A stretch of DNA of 64,000 nucleotides from Liolophura sinensis (taxonomy: Eukaryota; Mollusca; Polyplacophora; Chitonida; Chitonidae). Shown one piece after another: positions 23,201 through 45,200 of the stretch. The notes beneath the pieces were generated by a model, which saw only the letters and a list, made by a program, of their open reading frames with translations, ran no database searches and was not told where the DNA came from. Every line of letters begins with the position of its first letter. The stretch's first letter is position 1. The position numbers and the translations under genes are program-made. The stretch lies in assembly GCF_032854445.1 (NCBI RefSeq), contig NC_088302.1:57266237-57330236 (forward strand), read 5' to 3'.

Positions 23201-23908
23201 AAACCTAGTTACATACATGTATTTGGTTTTGGTACATTTGGGTACACATGCTGTAGTTTTCAAATTCTTATTCTTTTGGAATTTTCATCCATGTCACAAG
23301 AATACAATGTACTCTTCATTGATCGTTTCTATAGGTCAATTCCTGGTTGAGCTTTTATCTCACAGTCATGACTGGCAGTGACAACATTAGAAATTACACA
23401 ATTTTGTGGACACATTTAAAAGTGACAGAAATCAGACAGTAAAATCGCTTTGACTGACCAATCACATGAGAAACTTTGGTTAGGTGAACAAGAAATTAGA
23501 AGTGTTGGAATTTGCAACTATACTGCACTTACAAAAGTTTGACAAATAAAGAGTTGAATTTTGCATATGTATTTGGATCTAGTATGTTTTTTTGTTGTTT
23601 TTTTTTTTTTTTGCTTGATTTGTGACATATTTTATTTTGGCAGGAGGAAGGGGGGAGATTCATACATGCTGCCCATTGCAGGCCTGTGTACATTAGTTTG
23701 TAACTAAAATATCATTTCCTCTTGATTTTTTTAACTTCCAGGTGGACTTGAAATCTAATTGACATAAACCCGTACTTGAGTAATTCCAACTATTATTACA
23801 AGCATTTCACCATTTCTGATAATTTCAAGATCTAAATTATTTATTTTGACAGTGGCAAATTAGACAGACCTGTTAGACCAGTTCAACAATGTGTGTGTGT
23901 GTTTACAG
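20206..23908. promoter_or_regulatory. Divergent promoter region between SPART and TMEM184C
   Basis: The two genes point away from each other with start codons 4.2 kb apart, so both promoters and first non-coding exons should lie here. The sequence is mostly unique. Two acceptors bound it: the SPART 5' UTR acceptor near 19875 (pyrimidine run, minus strand) and the TMEM184C 5' UTR acceptor at 23908. I cannot place either transcription start. The 118-codon frame at 22835-23191 shows no protein-like features. Confidence 0.45.
20985..21325 (+). repeat. Probable non-coding interspersed repeat
   Basis: The stretch beginning GTGGGTGCTTGGGGTTTAAC and ending GACTCGACCCAGGCATAAGC then CTGGATCTACCGCTCC resembles an interspersed repeat I associate with molluscan genomes. 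It has no open frame and a tRNA-like end on the minus strand (GGTAGATCCAGGCTTATGCC). There is only one copy in this window, so the repeat status rests on recognition alone. Confidence 0.4.
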
Positions 23909-23998
23909 AGGGACACAAAAAGTTCAGCGCACCTTTGCCATTCCTGTGGTTTGGATGTAGCAATGGCATACAGGTGGACTCAATAAAGTACAGACAAA

Positions 23999-34393
<10,395 letters not shown>

Positions 34394-35339
34394 CCTGACT
34401 TTTCCCCCTTTTCGTATGTGCATGTAGGTGTACATGTAAAGTATATATTTATACCCAGTCTGTTGGGACAGTTCCTTTGTCCTTCTCATTTAAGGGAGTA
34501 ATCAGGATTACTGCACTCCTGGTTACAACATCCACCATACCTAGAACAGCTGTGAGAATTACACCTTCATGTGCATTAGCTGTACATGTACTGTTTTCTT
34601 ACAGGTGGATCATTTGTATACCAGATTGTGTTTTATACTGTACAGTATTATACATTGTCAACATGTTCAAGGTGGCATCCGTTTTAACTTGTTATATGAA
34701 ATCCATATTTTTAAATGCCTTTATGGGGATTCTGTACAGCAGTTCTTCCACTGATCAGGTTTAACCTCATACACATGTTGAGGAAATGGAAGTTTGGACT
34801 TCAGCCAAACTTCTGATAGCTTGATAGATTATGATAATACATTGTTTAAACATTCCAATGTGAAAAGCTTCCTATTTCGAATGTCAGTCCAGCTGTTGAA
34901 CTTTTTTGAGATAGCTGTTTGTCTGATGGTTTTCACACTCACGCCATGCTCACACATACATATAACTGTATGAAGAGACAACTTAAGTATTGAGTAGGGA
35001 CACATTTATCCTGGACATAACAGAGTTTGCTGTCAAGCTGTGTAGCTTAATATCTGACACACTCCACACTGTTTACAGAGAATATATTTGGGTTTAGCCT
35101 GGTTTATCTGTGATCATGTTACTGAAGATCATCATTGCATAGTTGTACAGGCTTGATTTATGTTTAAATTGTCATTGTACAAAATTACATTTTCTACTTG
35201 GCTGTAAGAGTACCGGAATATACAGTGTACATCATTAGCTGTGCTATTCATGGTTAAAATCACCAATGGCATTTGTTGTTAAGATTACCAGTTGTAATGT
35301 TGTTTTGGAGGGTGGTATGGAGACATAATTTACATGTAT
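34394..35339. other. TMEM184C 3' UTR / downstream flank
   Basis: Unique AT-rich DNA following the stop codon, with TTTGTATACCAG-like and TACATGTA motifs. The first clear AATAAA is near 36476, so the 3' UTR could extend over this stretch and the following array. No further gene is seen. Confidence 0.45.
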
Positions 35340-35935
35340 GTTGGTTCCTGTCATTAGAGGTCACTACATGTACTTGCGGGAAAACGTGATAACCACCCAT
35401 CAGTCATGACAGTGACACAAACGATGCCATCAAACTCTGGGTTCCTCTGTTATCAGAGGTCACTACCTGTACATGCGGGAAAACGTGATAACCACCCATC
35501 AGTCATGACAGTGACACAAACGATGCCATCAAACTCTGGGTTCCTCTGTCATCAGAGGTCACTACCTGTACATGCGGGAAAATGTGATAACCACCCATCA
35601 GTCATGACAGTGACACAAACGATGCCATCAAACTCTGGGTTCCTCTGTTATCAGAGGTCACTACCTGTACATGCGGTAAAACGTGATAACCACCAATCAG
35701 TCATATCAGTGACACAAAGGATGCCATGAAACGCTTGGTTCCTCTGTCATCAGAGGTCAGTACATGCACATGCGGGAAAACGTGATAACCACCCATCAGC
35801 CATGTCGGCGACACAAACGATGCCATCAAACTCTGTGTTCCTCTGTTATCAGAGGTCACTACCTGTAGGCCTACATGCGGGAAAACGTAATAACCACTCA
35901 TCAGTCATGTCAGTGACACAAACGATGCCATCAAA
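35340..35935. repeat. About 99-bp tandem repeat, 6 copies
   Basis: Unit contains CAGAGGTCACTACCTGTACA, TGCGGGAAAACGTGATAACC, ACCCATCAGTCATGACAGTG, ACACAAACGATGCCATCAAA. It lies 1 kb downstream of the TMEM184C stop and may be in its 3' UTR. The 107-codon frame here is the array. Confidence 0.9.
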
Positions 35936-36500
35936 CTCTTTTGACATATTTTCATGAACATATTTATTTATGAATGTATGTCAGACTCTTACAATTTCAC
36001 ATGAGGAAAATTGTTAAATAACTGCGCTCTTGCGGAAAAATGTGCTTTCTTTAAAGCGGATATTTTCTTCTTGTCAGATTTTTAACTGCCTTGAAATTTC
36101 TTGTAGGATTTTTTTCAGTGAAACTTGAACTGTTTAATCAATTGAATATTGGCAGCCATGTTTAATGTTTTCTAGCCAGAAGGTTTCTTTTTGTGACATG
36201 CTTATTTAATGTGCAGTTCAATGGTGAGACGGTTTGTTATCAAAAAATAGAAAACATACCAACTTACCTGTAGTTTACCTTGAAAGATTAACCACCGGTT
36301 GTTGAGAACCTGTGTGTTGAGGTCGATGGCATCCTGAACAATATTCAAGATATTTCAGGCAAGGCAGGAGTGCCGTTGGTGGTTTTACTTTTTTCGAAGA
36401 AAAATTTCTTCGAAACGTCACATGTGAAGTGTGTCTATTTCTGTCTTTTACAGCGTCGTCTTATTAACCGGATTTAATAAAAAGCCCCATTAAGAAGATT
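35936..36500. other. Unique intergenic stretch with candidate poly(A) signal
   Basis: No gene seen. GGATTTAATAAAAAGCC near 36470-36486 includes AATAAA and could end a long TMEM184C transcript. Confidence 0.35.
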
Positions 36501-36619
36501 CTCCCCGGGCTCTGTCCGGTTTCCTCCCACCATAATGCTGGCCGTCGTCGATTAAGTGAAATATTCTTGAGTATGGCGATCCAAAAACACCATTGAAGTA
36601 TATAAACAAATAAATATTT
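36501..36619 (+). mobile_element. tRNA-derived SINE, 3' part
   Basis: CCCCGGGCTCTGTCCGGTTT, CCTCCCACCATAATGCTGGC, AAGTGAAATATTCTTGAGTA and an AAACAAATAAATA tail. The head is absent (5' truncation). Confidence 0.85.
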
Positions 36620-36724
36620 AAGAATAACCCTGTCTTATATGAAAATACATGTGTTTTTCACCTTTGTGTCTTGTCTCGTGATTATTGTCGTAGTTATACT
36701 TGGACCACTTATCTCACCTGCGAT

Positions 36725-37330
36725 TGTCTGTCATCCACTGTATATCGCTCTGCCGACATCTCACCTGTCGTTTTCGTGTCCAGTCTATAGAATATACCGT
36801 ATTAATTGAGTTGTTCGCTCGCTCTGTCGACATTTCACCTGCCGTAACAGGGTCCTTCGCTCGCTCTGCCGACATCTCACCTACCCGTTGTCTGACATGT
36901 GATCTATAACATATACAGCATTACTCGGATGTAATAGGGTTATTCGCTCGCTTTGCCGACATGTCACCTGCCGTTGTCTGGCGTGTGATCTATAACATAT
37001 ACCGTATTACTCGAACGTAATAGGGTTCTTCGCTCGCTTTGCCGACATGTCACCCGCCGTTTTCTGGCATCCGATCTTTGATATATGCCGTAATACTCGG
37101 ACGAAATCGGGCCCTTCGCTCGCTCTGCCGACATCTCACCTGTCATTGTCTGGCGCCCAAACTGTAACATATTTGCCTACCTTATTAAGCGTACAATATA
37201 GAGTTCTTTGTTCGCTCTGCAGACATCTCATCAACCGTTGTCTGGCGTCCGATCGTATTACTCAGACGTAATACAGTTCTTCGATCGCTCTGCCGATATC
37301 TCATCTACCGTTGTCTGGCATCCGATATCT
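36725..37330. repeat. About 84-bp degenerate tandem repeat, about 7 copies
   Basis: Core TTCGCTCGCTCTGCCGACAT, CTCACCTGCCGTTGTCTGGC, then CGATCTATAACATATACCGT. Copies are well diverged, with indels, so this is an older array than most others here. Confidence 0.82.
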
Positions 37331-37612
37331 AACGTACTATTATTAATAGGGTCTTCGCCATGACATGTTCGAGGCTCGGACATGAATGTCCAAACTGAAC
37401 AAATTATAGCCATTTTTGTCCACAGTTCTCTGGATTTCATTTCCCAAGCGGACCGTAGCACTGAATTGGACCTTGATACTTGCCTTTAAGCAGGGCCTAC
37501 AGGTCGACTTGCGATCGTAAGCATCTGTGTACAACTAGACGCAGTCAACCTGCACGTAGCGCTTATGTCGACAAGTTTGACAAAACCTTACGATAGTGAG
37601 CAATTGGCGGCG

Positions 37613-37722
37613 GGGGCCTCCATGGCTCAGTTGGGTGCCTCGCTAGCGCAGCGTGATGACCCAGGAGCCTCTCACCAGTGTAGTCGCTATGAGTTCAAGT
37701 CCAGCTCGTGCTGGCTTCCTGT
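37613..37722 (+). mobile_element. tRNA-derived SINE, head only
   Basis: It shows the tRNA-like promoter: GGGCCTCCATGGCTCAGTTG (A-box region), then TATGAGTTCAAGTCCAGC (B-box region) and GTGCTGGCTTCC. The core and tail are missing, which is the reverse of the usual 5' truncation. Confidence 0.75.
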
Positions 37723-38465
37723 GATTGTCTGTTATCGCTAGCACGCGTAGATCGTCTAAAACCAGCGTCCAATCGTATGCTCCCAGTTGCTCCTAGTTGC
37801 TTCCAGTGGCCAAAAACCCAGCTCTTCCTCCAGTCAGCAAGTTACAGATTACGTTAGAGTTTCGAACCCCTATTTCCTAGGGAACATTATGGCCGGTTTC
37901 GTCATGATCATAAGAATGCACAACTGGCCTATAATCTCCATCTCCTCACCAACTCCACACAAGCTAACTATCCACCCACACACTCAACCAACCAACCAAA
38001 AAACCCACACACTTGAACACAACCATCCAACCAAACGAACGCGCCCAAACACACACACAACCAACCAAACATCCACACCTAACCCCAAACCCTAACCCCT
38101 CCACTCCCTTAATTACTGTTAAAAAGTTGCAAAGATGCGAAAGTGTACATCTGCAGGAATGTCTGGAATTTATCATGATTATTTAAATTACACGTCTCGT
38201 GTGCCATGCCAGAATTAATGGATAGGCCTTATGAAAATAAATGTTTCATTAAGCGCTGCAAATGTATCGAATATAGAAATATTTTTTCAGTAAGGATTGT
38301 TATTGCAACGCTTTATGAAATAATTATTTCATTCACCCAATAATAATGATTATTAATATCACAAGTAACGTTTAATGACACACAATTGTTACAATAGAGC
38401 TACATGTATACCAATATGAGCGGCAACACCGGACTAAGCATCGCATATATCGTATGTTTTTTCAG
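37723..38465. other. Unique DNA with a C/A-rich strand-biased patch
   Basis: Between 37950 and 38110 the plus strand is almost free of G (runs such as CCAACCAACCAAAAAACCCA and CAAACACACACACAACC). The rest is AT-rich with no gene signal until the candidate exon at 38466. Confidence 0.4.
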
Positions 38466-38630
38466 CCGGTCATCCAGTACTTTGAGCGGTTAAAAGTTCT
38501 ACCGGTGTCCTTGACAGAAGACATCGATTGTTGTGGAGAGGTGAAGCACCAGGGGCCGAGGTTATTCCGTGTGTTGCTATCCAAGCTTTGTAACAGACTG
38601 ACGGCCCACAACCCGATTAGTTGTCTTTAG
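38466..38630 (+). CDS. Possible terminal coding exon, unrecognised gene
   Basis: A 55-codon open stretch follows a good acceptor (pyrimidine-rich run ending TTTTTTCAG at 38457-38465) and ends at TAG. It translates to a balanced, non-repetitive peptide beginning PVIQYFERLKVLPVSLTED and ending RLTAHNPISCL, with three cysteines apart from the last one. GC content is higher than in the AT-rich flanks. No start codon lies in the frame, so it would need an upstream exon, which I did not find in the repeat-rich DNA before it. I do not recognise the family. It could equally be a decayed fragment. Confidence 0.3.
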   Translation, partial: PVIQYFERLKVLPVSLTEDIDCCGEVKHQGPRLFRVLLSKLCNRLTAHNPISCL

Positions 38631-39190
38631 AGTTATCTTTATTTATCGTATCAGCAGACTAATAGTAAAATGAAGCGGTTCTTTTCGGAATTCTTTGAAT
38701 CGATATATACAGAGTGCAATAAATTTATCGTTTCTAATATAGTTCACTTGTGGCAATTGACAATCACTATCTCATTGGAATGATTCGATTTTGCGTCTAG
38801 TTTTACGTAATTATAACTACAGCAAGTAGAACTAACAAAGAGCTAAACAGCGGTCTTGCAAATCCATGTAAAAGAGGGTTGTGGGAAATTGCGTCGTATT
38901 CCTTGGTCAAAGACAGACATCAGGCCTCTGGGGTTAAAATTAGCTTTCTTAGGACGTTAATTAAATGGCCTAGGCTCTCTTTTCAAAACATCGCTTACAT
39001 CTAATTCATGCTCTCGATAACCAGCAGTCAACGACGATAGGAAAAAAGACGATGACCATGGAGTTGTGAGTTCAAATGTGGCCTGCATCTTTCCCTGAGT
39101 CACTCCTGGGTTTATATACACTATACATGTAATGGAACTGACATCGCCTTTCTCTGACGATATGTCTGAAGTCATGAGGTAAATGATAAT
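38631..39190. other. Unassigned intergenic DNA
   Basis: Nothing recognisable. The 101-codon minus frame at 38957-39262 shows no protein-like features and its start lies in the adjacent AT-rich repeat. Confidence 0.4.
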
Positions 39191-39194
39191 AGAC

Positions 39195-39420
39195 AAACTA
39201 AAAATACACACATTAACAAATAAGTAAAACAAGCAATACATTAACAAGTAAAAAAAAAACAAACAACAAACACACTAACAAGTAAATAAACCAACCAATA
39301 CACACATTAACAAGTAAATAAACCAACCAATACACACATTACCAAATAAATAAAGTATTAGGTCCAAATACACACATTACCATTTCAACAAATACATACA
39401 TGAAACCAACATTTCAACAA
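39195..39420. repeat. AT-rich about 33-bp tandem repeat, about 5 copies
   Basis: Unit approximates AACAAGTAAATAAACCAACC then AATACACACATT. Two central copies are identical, the outer ones decayed. Confidence 0.75.
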
Positions 39421-39721
39421 GTCAATAAGTGAACATATAATGTAAATTAGCCAACAAATGTAATAAATCAAGCAATAAATAAGCCAACAAAAAAGAAATA
39501 ATATATTTTCCATATATGTCTGACATTTGAATTGTAATGCCTTGCAAATAATAATTGTATTTTACACCCTTAACATCTTGGAATGGTATAATAGGACAAT
39601 GGGACAATAAAATACTCTGTTTATTCATTGCTCGCTGTCAGTAATTGATGCCAAAGGCTATTAAACAGGGCCAATGATTAATTCTAGCTAACGAGAAGAT
39701 TTCTGCAAATTAAAAGAATCA

Positions 39722-41552
39722 GCAGTCGGGAACGTGTGCTGATGGTGGAGGCTTAGCGATAATGCCATCCGAAATTGGTTTTGTTACAGTCTGGGACGTG
39801 TGCTGATGGGGAAAACCTGGATATAATGCCAGCCGACACTGGTTTTGTTACAGACGGGGATGTGTGCTGATAGGGAAAGCCTAGAGACAATGCCAACCGA
39901 CATTGGTTTTGTTACAGTCGGGAACGTGTGCTGATGGGGAAAGCCTAGAGATAATGTCATGAGGCATTGGCTTTGTTACAGTCGGGAACGTGTGCTGATG
40001 GGGAAAGCCTAGAGATAATGTCATGAGGCATTGGCTTTGTTACTGTCGGGAAGGTATGCTGATGGGAAAGGCTTAGAGATAATGCCATCAGACATTGGTT
40101 TTGTTACAGTCGGGGACGTGTGCTGATGGGGAAAGCTTAGAGATAATGTCATCAGACATTGGTTTTGTTACGGTCGGAGAGGTATGCTGATGGGGAAAGC
40201 TTAGAGATAATGTCATCAGACATTGGTTTTGTTACAGTCGGGGACGTGTGCTGATGGGGAAAGCTTAGAGATAATGTCATCAGACATTGGTTTTGTTACA
40301 GTTGGGGACGTGTGCTGATGGAGAATCTTAGAGATAATGTCATCAAACATTGGTTTTGTTACGGTCGGGGATGTGTGCTGATGGGGAACGCTTACAGATG
40401 TCATCAGACATTGGTTTTGTTACAGTCGGGGACGTGTGCTGATGGGGAAAGCTTAGAGACAATGTCATCAGGCATTGGTTTTGTTACAGTCGGGGACCTG
40501 TGCTGATGGGGAAAGCCTAGAGATAATGTCATGAGGCATTGGCTTTGTTACTGTCGGGGATGTATGCTGATGGGAAAGGCTTAGAGATAATGTCATCAGA
40601 CATTGGTTTTGTTACGGTCGGGGACGTGTGCTGATGGGGAAAGCTTAGAGATAATGTCATCAGACATTGGTTTTGTTACAGTCGGGGACGTGTGCTGATG
40701 GGGATAGCTTAGAGATAATGTCATCAGACATTGGTTTTGTTACGGTAGGGGACCTGTGCTGATGGGGAAAGCCTAGAGATAATGTCATGAGGCATTGGCT
40801 TTGTTACAGTCGGGAAGGTATGCTGATGGGAAAGGCTTAGAGATAATGCCATCAGACATTGGTTTTGTTACAGTCGGGGACGTGTGCTGATGGGGAAAGC
40901 TTAGAGATAATGTCATCAGACATTGGTTTTGTTACAGTCGGGGACGTGTGCTGATGGGGAAAGCTTAGAGATAATGTCATCAGACATTGGTTTTGTTACA
41001 GTCGGGGACGTGTGCTGATGGGGAAAGCTTAGAGATAATGTCATCAGACATTGGTTTTGTTACAGTCGGGGACGTGTGCTGATGGGGATAGCTTAGAGAT
41101 AATGTCATCAGACATTGGTTTTGTTACAGTCGGGGACGTGTGCTGATCGGGAAAGCTTACAGATAATGTCATCAGACATTGGTTTTGTTACGGTAGGGGA
41201 CCTGTGCTGATGGGGAAAGCCTAGAGATAATGTCATGAGGCATTGGCTTTGTTACAGTCGGGGACGTGTGCTGATGGGAAAGGCTTAGAGATAATGTCAT
41301 CAGACATTGGTTTTGTTACGGTCGGGGACGTGTGCTGATGGGGAAAGCTTAGAGATAATGTCATCAGACATTGGTTTTGTTACAGTCGGGGACGTGTGCT
41401 GATCGGGAAAGCTTACAGATAATGTCATCAGACATTGGTTTTGTTACGGTCGGGGACGTATGCTGATGGGGAAAGCTTAGAGATAATGTCATCAGACATT
41501 GGTTTTGTTACAGTCGGGGACGTGTGCTGATGGGGATAGCTTAGAGATAATG
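39722..41552. repeat. 64-bp minisatellite, about 29 copies
   Basis: Unit GTTACAGTCGGGGACGTGTG, CTGATGGGGAAAGCTTAGAG, ATAATGTCATCAGACATTGG, TTTT. Copies at the left edge are more diverged; the centre is homogeneous and shows repeated short blocks (variants AGGCATTGGC and GTAGGGGACC recurring together), pointing to block duplication. No frame of interest. Confidence 0.93.
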
Positions 41553-42042
41553 CTAACAGTTTTGTCACCTTTAAAGAATATCTACACTTCCAAGGCAGTT
41601 AAATTCGATTTAAACAGAACATTATTGACAGTTTATAAATATCACGTGATATCTATAGATATGGCCCCAAGTCGACGATAACTACAGGAACCTCAGGCTC
41701 TCTTGTCCATAAGCCCATGCCTCATAAGTGACATACTCTAGTTTAAATGTTAATCAATATGGTATGTACAGTAGATTGAAGTCGTTTGAGGGAAAGAAAC
41801 TTTAGTATTGAATTATTCTTGAATACCAGGCAAAATTTTCCTCTTGGCTATTCTGCACTGTCAACCAGGACCAATGATAAAGCCGCAGTTATCGCCGAAA
41901 AGAAAATATCCATACAAAAAGCTGAAGACCAACGTAAATGGCCAGTTTTAGAGTTCAAGTAATCAGTTTTTTTTCTGTCATGTTTTGGCTGATGTCCGAG
42001 AGCATTTGTGGCCTTTCGTTGTGTGATGGTGCTTCAGTATGT
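41553..42042. other. Unassigned intergenic DNA
   Basis: Unique AT-rich sequence; no gene or repeat supported. Confidence 0.35.
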
Positions 42043-42112
42043 GCTTCAGCCGCCGTCGTATAAGTGAAATACCCTTCAGTACGGCGTAAATTCTAATGAA
42101 ATAAATTAATCA
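42043..42112 (+). mobile_element. tRNA-derived SINE, short 3' fragment
   Basis: Only GCCGCCGTCGTATAAGTGAA, ATACCCTTCAGTACGGCGTA and an A/T tail remain. This is the shortest recognisable copy of the family here. Confidence 0.7.
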
Positions 42113-42114
42113 GA

Positions 42115-42830
42115 TCAAATAAAATCAGTATGAGATGCTTCGTTACGTGGTGCTTTGTTACGTGGTGTTTCGCTATGTGGTACTTCGTTATGTGGAGCTT
42201 GATTGTGTGATGGTTCATTACGTGGGACTTTTTTATGTGCTGCTTCGCTGTGTGGGCTTCGTTGTGTGGGGCTTCTTTATGTGGTGCTTCATTGTGTGAT
42301 CCTTCGTTCTGTGGCGCTTCGTTGCGTGGTGCATCGATATGCGTATACGCAGGAAGGGCTGTCTGGAGTTCTGTTACGTCCATCACCATGAACACTTGTC
42401 AAAATGGCGTTCTGTTACGGGTCAAAGTGGCGTTCTGTTACGTCCATCAGCATGAACACTGGTCAAAGTGGCGTTCTGTTACGTCCATCACCATGAACAC
42501 TTGTCAAAATGGCGTTCTGTTACGGGTTAAAGTGTCGTTCTGTTACGTCCATCAGCATGAAGACTGGTTAAATTTGCGTTCTGTTGCCGGTCAAAGAGGC
42601 ACTGTGTTACGTCCATCACCATGAACACTGGTCAAAATGGCGTTCTGTTACTGGTCAAAGTGGCGTTCTGTTACGTCCATCACCATGAACACTGGTCAAA
42701 GTGGCGTTCTGTTACGTCAATCACCATGAACACTTGTCAAAGTGGCGTTCTCTTACGTCCATCACAATGAACACCGGTCAAAATGGCGTTCTGTTACGTC
42801 CATCACCATGAACACCACTCAAAGTGGCAT
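42115..42830. repeat. Two adjoining arrays: about 15-16-bp and about 41-bp units
   Basis: From 42130 to 42335 a short unit near GTGGTGCTTCGTTAC repeats with drift. From 42370 to 42830 the unit CAAAGTGGCGTTCTGTTACG plus TCCATCACCATGAACACTGGT repeats about 11 times, some units lacking one half. The open frames on both strands here are array read-through. Confidence 0.85.
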
Positions 42831-43165
42831 TTTCTTGTGCCCATTGCCATGAAATAGAGCCAAACAAACGTCCCAATCCTGTAGTTGTGCCAGTCGATAT
42901 ATTTATCGATATTGAATATTCTTTGATGTATTGGATGGGCGTGTAACACACATTTTTAACGCCGTCGGCAAACCTACCGGACCGAAAAGAAACAAGAAGG
43001 GGCTTAACCAAACCTTCGTGATAAGATGGAATATCAACAAAGCATTGTAAGTAGCTATCGAGATGGCGAGCGAGGGGGACAATGGCGTTACAGCTAAAAC
43101 ATTGATGTGAGGTCACGTTCGATGGACAGGAATTGATCGGGTTGTACATTGGGTCACTGGTTACC
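42830..43165 (-). CDS. Possible coding exon, unrecognised, abutting an array
   Basis: An open frame reads down from about 43165 with an acceptor-like TCTTCACTAG just upstream. It gives a non-repetitive peptide with clustered cysteines (SCPSNVTSHQCFSCN, YLQCF, VKNVCY) and hydrophobic/charged alternation, unlike the nearby repeat translations. Below about 42840 the frame runs into a 41-bp tandem array and is no longer credible, so a true exon would have to end earlier; I could not choose a donor. No family recognised. Only composition and frame length support it. Confidence 0.22.
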
Positions 43166-43394
43166 TAGTGAAGACAAACCAGGCTTATTTAAGCGAAAAA
43201 TCATCAATAGCCTTGTAACTCTGCACATATTTCCTGCAGTTTGTACCATATTCGTGTAAACTTTGGTATTTCTTTCATCATTAATTTATACAACAAGGAA
43301 TGTTTTGCCCGCACTTTTGTTTTTAAAAAAAGCATAATTGTGTATATGTATAATAATAAGACTCTGTGCTGTACAGATAATAAAAATAGGGAGC
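43166..43394. other. Unique spacer
   Basis: AT-rich; nothing supported. Confidence 0.3.
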
Positions 43395-45200
43395 GTGAAA
43401 TAAAGCTTACAGGAAACTAAAGCAAAGTCTACAGGATACTAGCTTCCACCATCAGGGACACCTGCCGTAAAGTAAAGTCTACAGGAAACTAACTTCCACC
43501 ATCACGGTCATCTGCCGTATAGTAAAGCCTACAGAAAACTAACTTCCACCATCACGGACATCTGTCGTAAAGTAAAGTCTACAGGAAACTAACTTCCACC
43601 ATTACAGACAACTGCCGTAGAGTAAAGCGTACAGGAAACAAACTTCCACCATCACGGACATTTGCCGTATAGTAAAGCCTACAGGAAACTAGCTTACACC
43701 ATCACCGACATCTCCCGTAAAGTAAAGTCTACAGGTAACAAACTTACACCATCACCGACATCTGCCGTAGAGTAAAGCCTACACGAAACTAGCTTCCACC
43801 ATTACGTATATCTGTCGTAAAGTAAAGTCTACAGGAAACTAGCTTCCACCATCATGGACATCTGCCGTAAAACAAAGTCTACAGGAAACTAGCTTACACC
43901 ATCACGGACATCTGCCGCAAAGTAAAGTCTACAGGAAACTAGCTTACACCATCACGGACATCTGCCGCAAAGTAAAGTCTACAGAAAACAAATTTTCACC
44001 ATTACAGACAACTGCCGTAGAGTAAAGCGTACAGGAAACAAACTTCCACCATCAGGGATCTCTGCCGTATAGTAAAGCCTACAGGAAACAAACTTTCACC
44101 ATTACAGACATCTGCCGTATAGTAAAGCCTACAGGAAACAAACTTTGACCATTACGTATATCTGTCGTAAAGTAAAGCCCACAGGAAACAAACTTCCTCC
44201 ATTACGGACATCTGTCGTAAAATAAAGCCTACAGGAAACAAACTTCCACCATCACGGACATCTGCGGTAGAGTAAAGTCTACAGGAATCAAACTTCCACC
44301 AATACGGATATCTGTCGTAAAATAAAGCGTTCAGGAAACTAACTTCCACCATTACGAACATCTGCCGTATAGTAAAGCCTACAGGAAACAAGCTTCCACT
44401 ATCACGGACATCTGCCGTATAGTAACAGGAAACAAACTTCCACCATCACGGGCATCCGCCGTATAGTAAAGTCTATAGGAAACTAACTTCCACCATTACG
44501 GACATCTGCCGTATAGTAAAGTCTACAGGAAACTAGCTTCCACGATTACGGACATCTGCCGCAAAGTAAAGCCTACACGAAACTAGGTTCCACCATCACC
44601 GACATCTGCCGTATAGTAAAGCCTACAGGAAACAAACTTCCACCATCACGGGCATCCGCCGTATAGTAAAGTCTACAGGAAACTAGCTTCCACGATTACG
44701 GACATCTGCCGCAAAGTAAAGCCTACACGAAACTAACTTCCACCATCACGGACATCTGCCGTAAAGTAAAGTCTACAGGAAACTAGCTTACATCATCAGG
44801 GACACCTGCCGCAAAGTAAAGTCTACAGGAAACAAACTTCCACCACCCTGGACATCTGCCGTATATATAGTAAAGCCTACAGGAAACAAACTTTCTCCAT
44901 TACGGACATCTGCTGCAGAGTAAAGCCTACAGGAAACTAACTTCCACTATCACGGACATCTGCCGTAAAGTCAAGTCTACAGGAAACAAACTTCCACCAT
45001 TACGGATATCTGCCGTAGAGTAAAGCCTACAGGAAACTAGTTTCCACGATTACGGATATCTGTCGTAAAGTAAAGCCTACAGGAAACTAGCTTAAGCCCT
45101 CACGGACATCTGCCGTATAGTAAAGCCTACAGGAAACAAACCTCCACCATTACAGACATCTACCGTATAGTAAGGCCTACAAGAAACTAGCTTCCACCAT
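43395..45200. repeat. 50-bp minisatellite, about 36 copies
   Basis: Unit AGTAAAGTCTACAGGAAACT, AACTTCCACCATCACGGACA, TCTGCCGTAA. More diverged than the 48-, 64- and 66-bp arrays; frames are broken by a period that is not a multiple of three. Confidence 0.92.

Noticed and set aside
37613-37722. A functional tRNA gene
   Set aside because: A- and B-box-like motifs are present, but spacing and the missing acceptor stem fit a SINE head, and the same sequence heads the other copies.
38080-38100. Telomere-type repeat (AACCCTAACCCC)
   Set aside because: Fewer than three units within a generally C/A-rich patch; no array.
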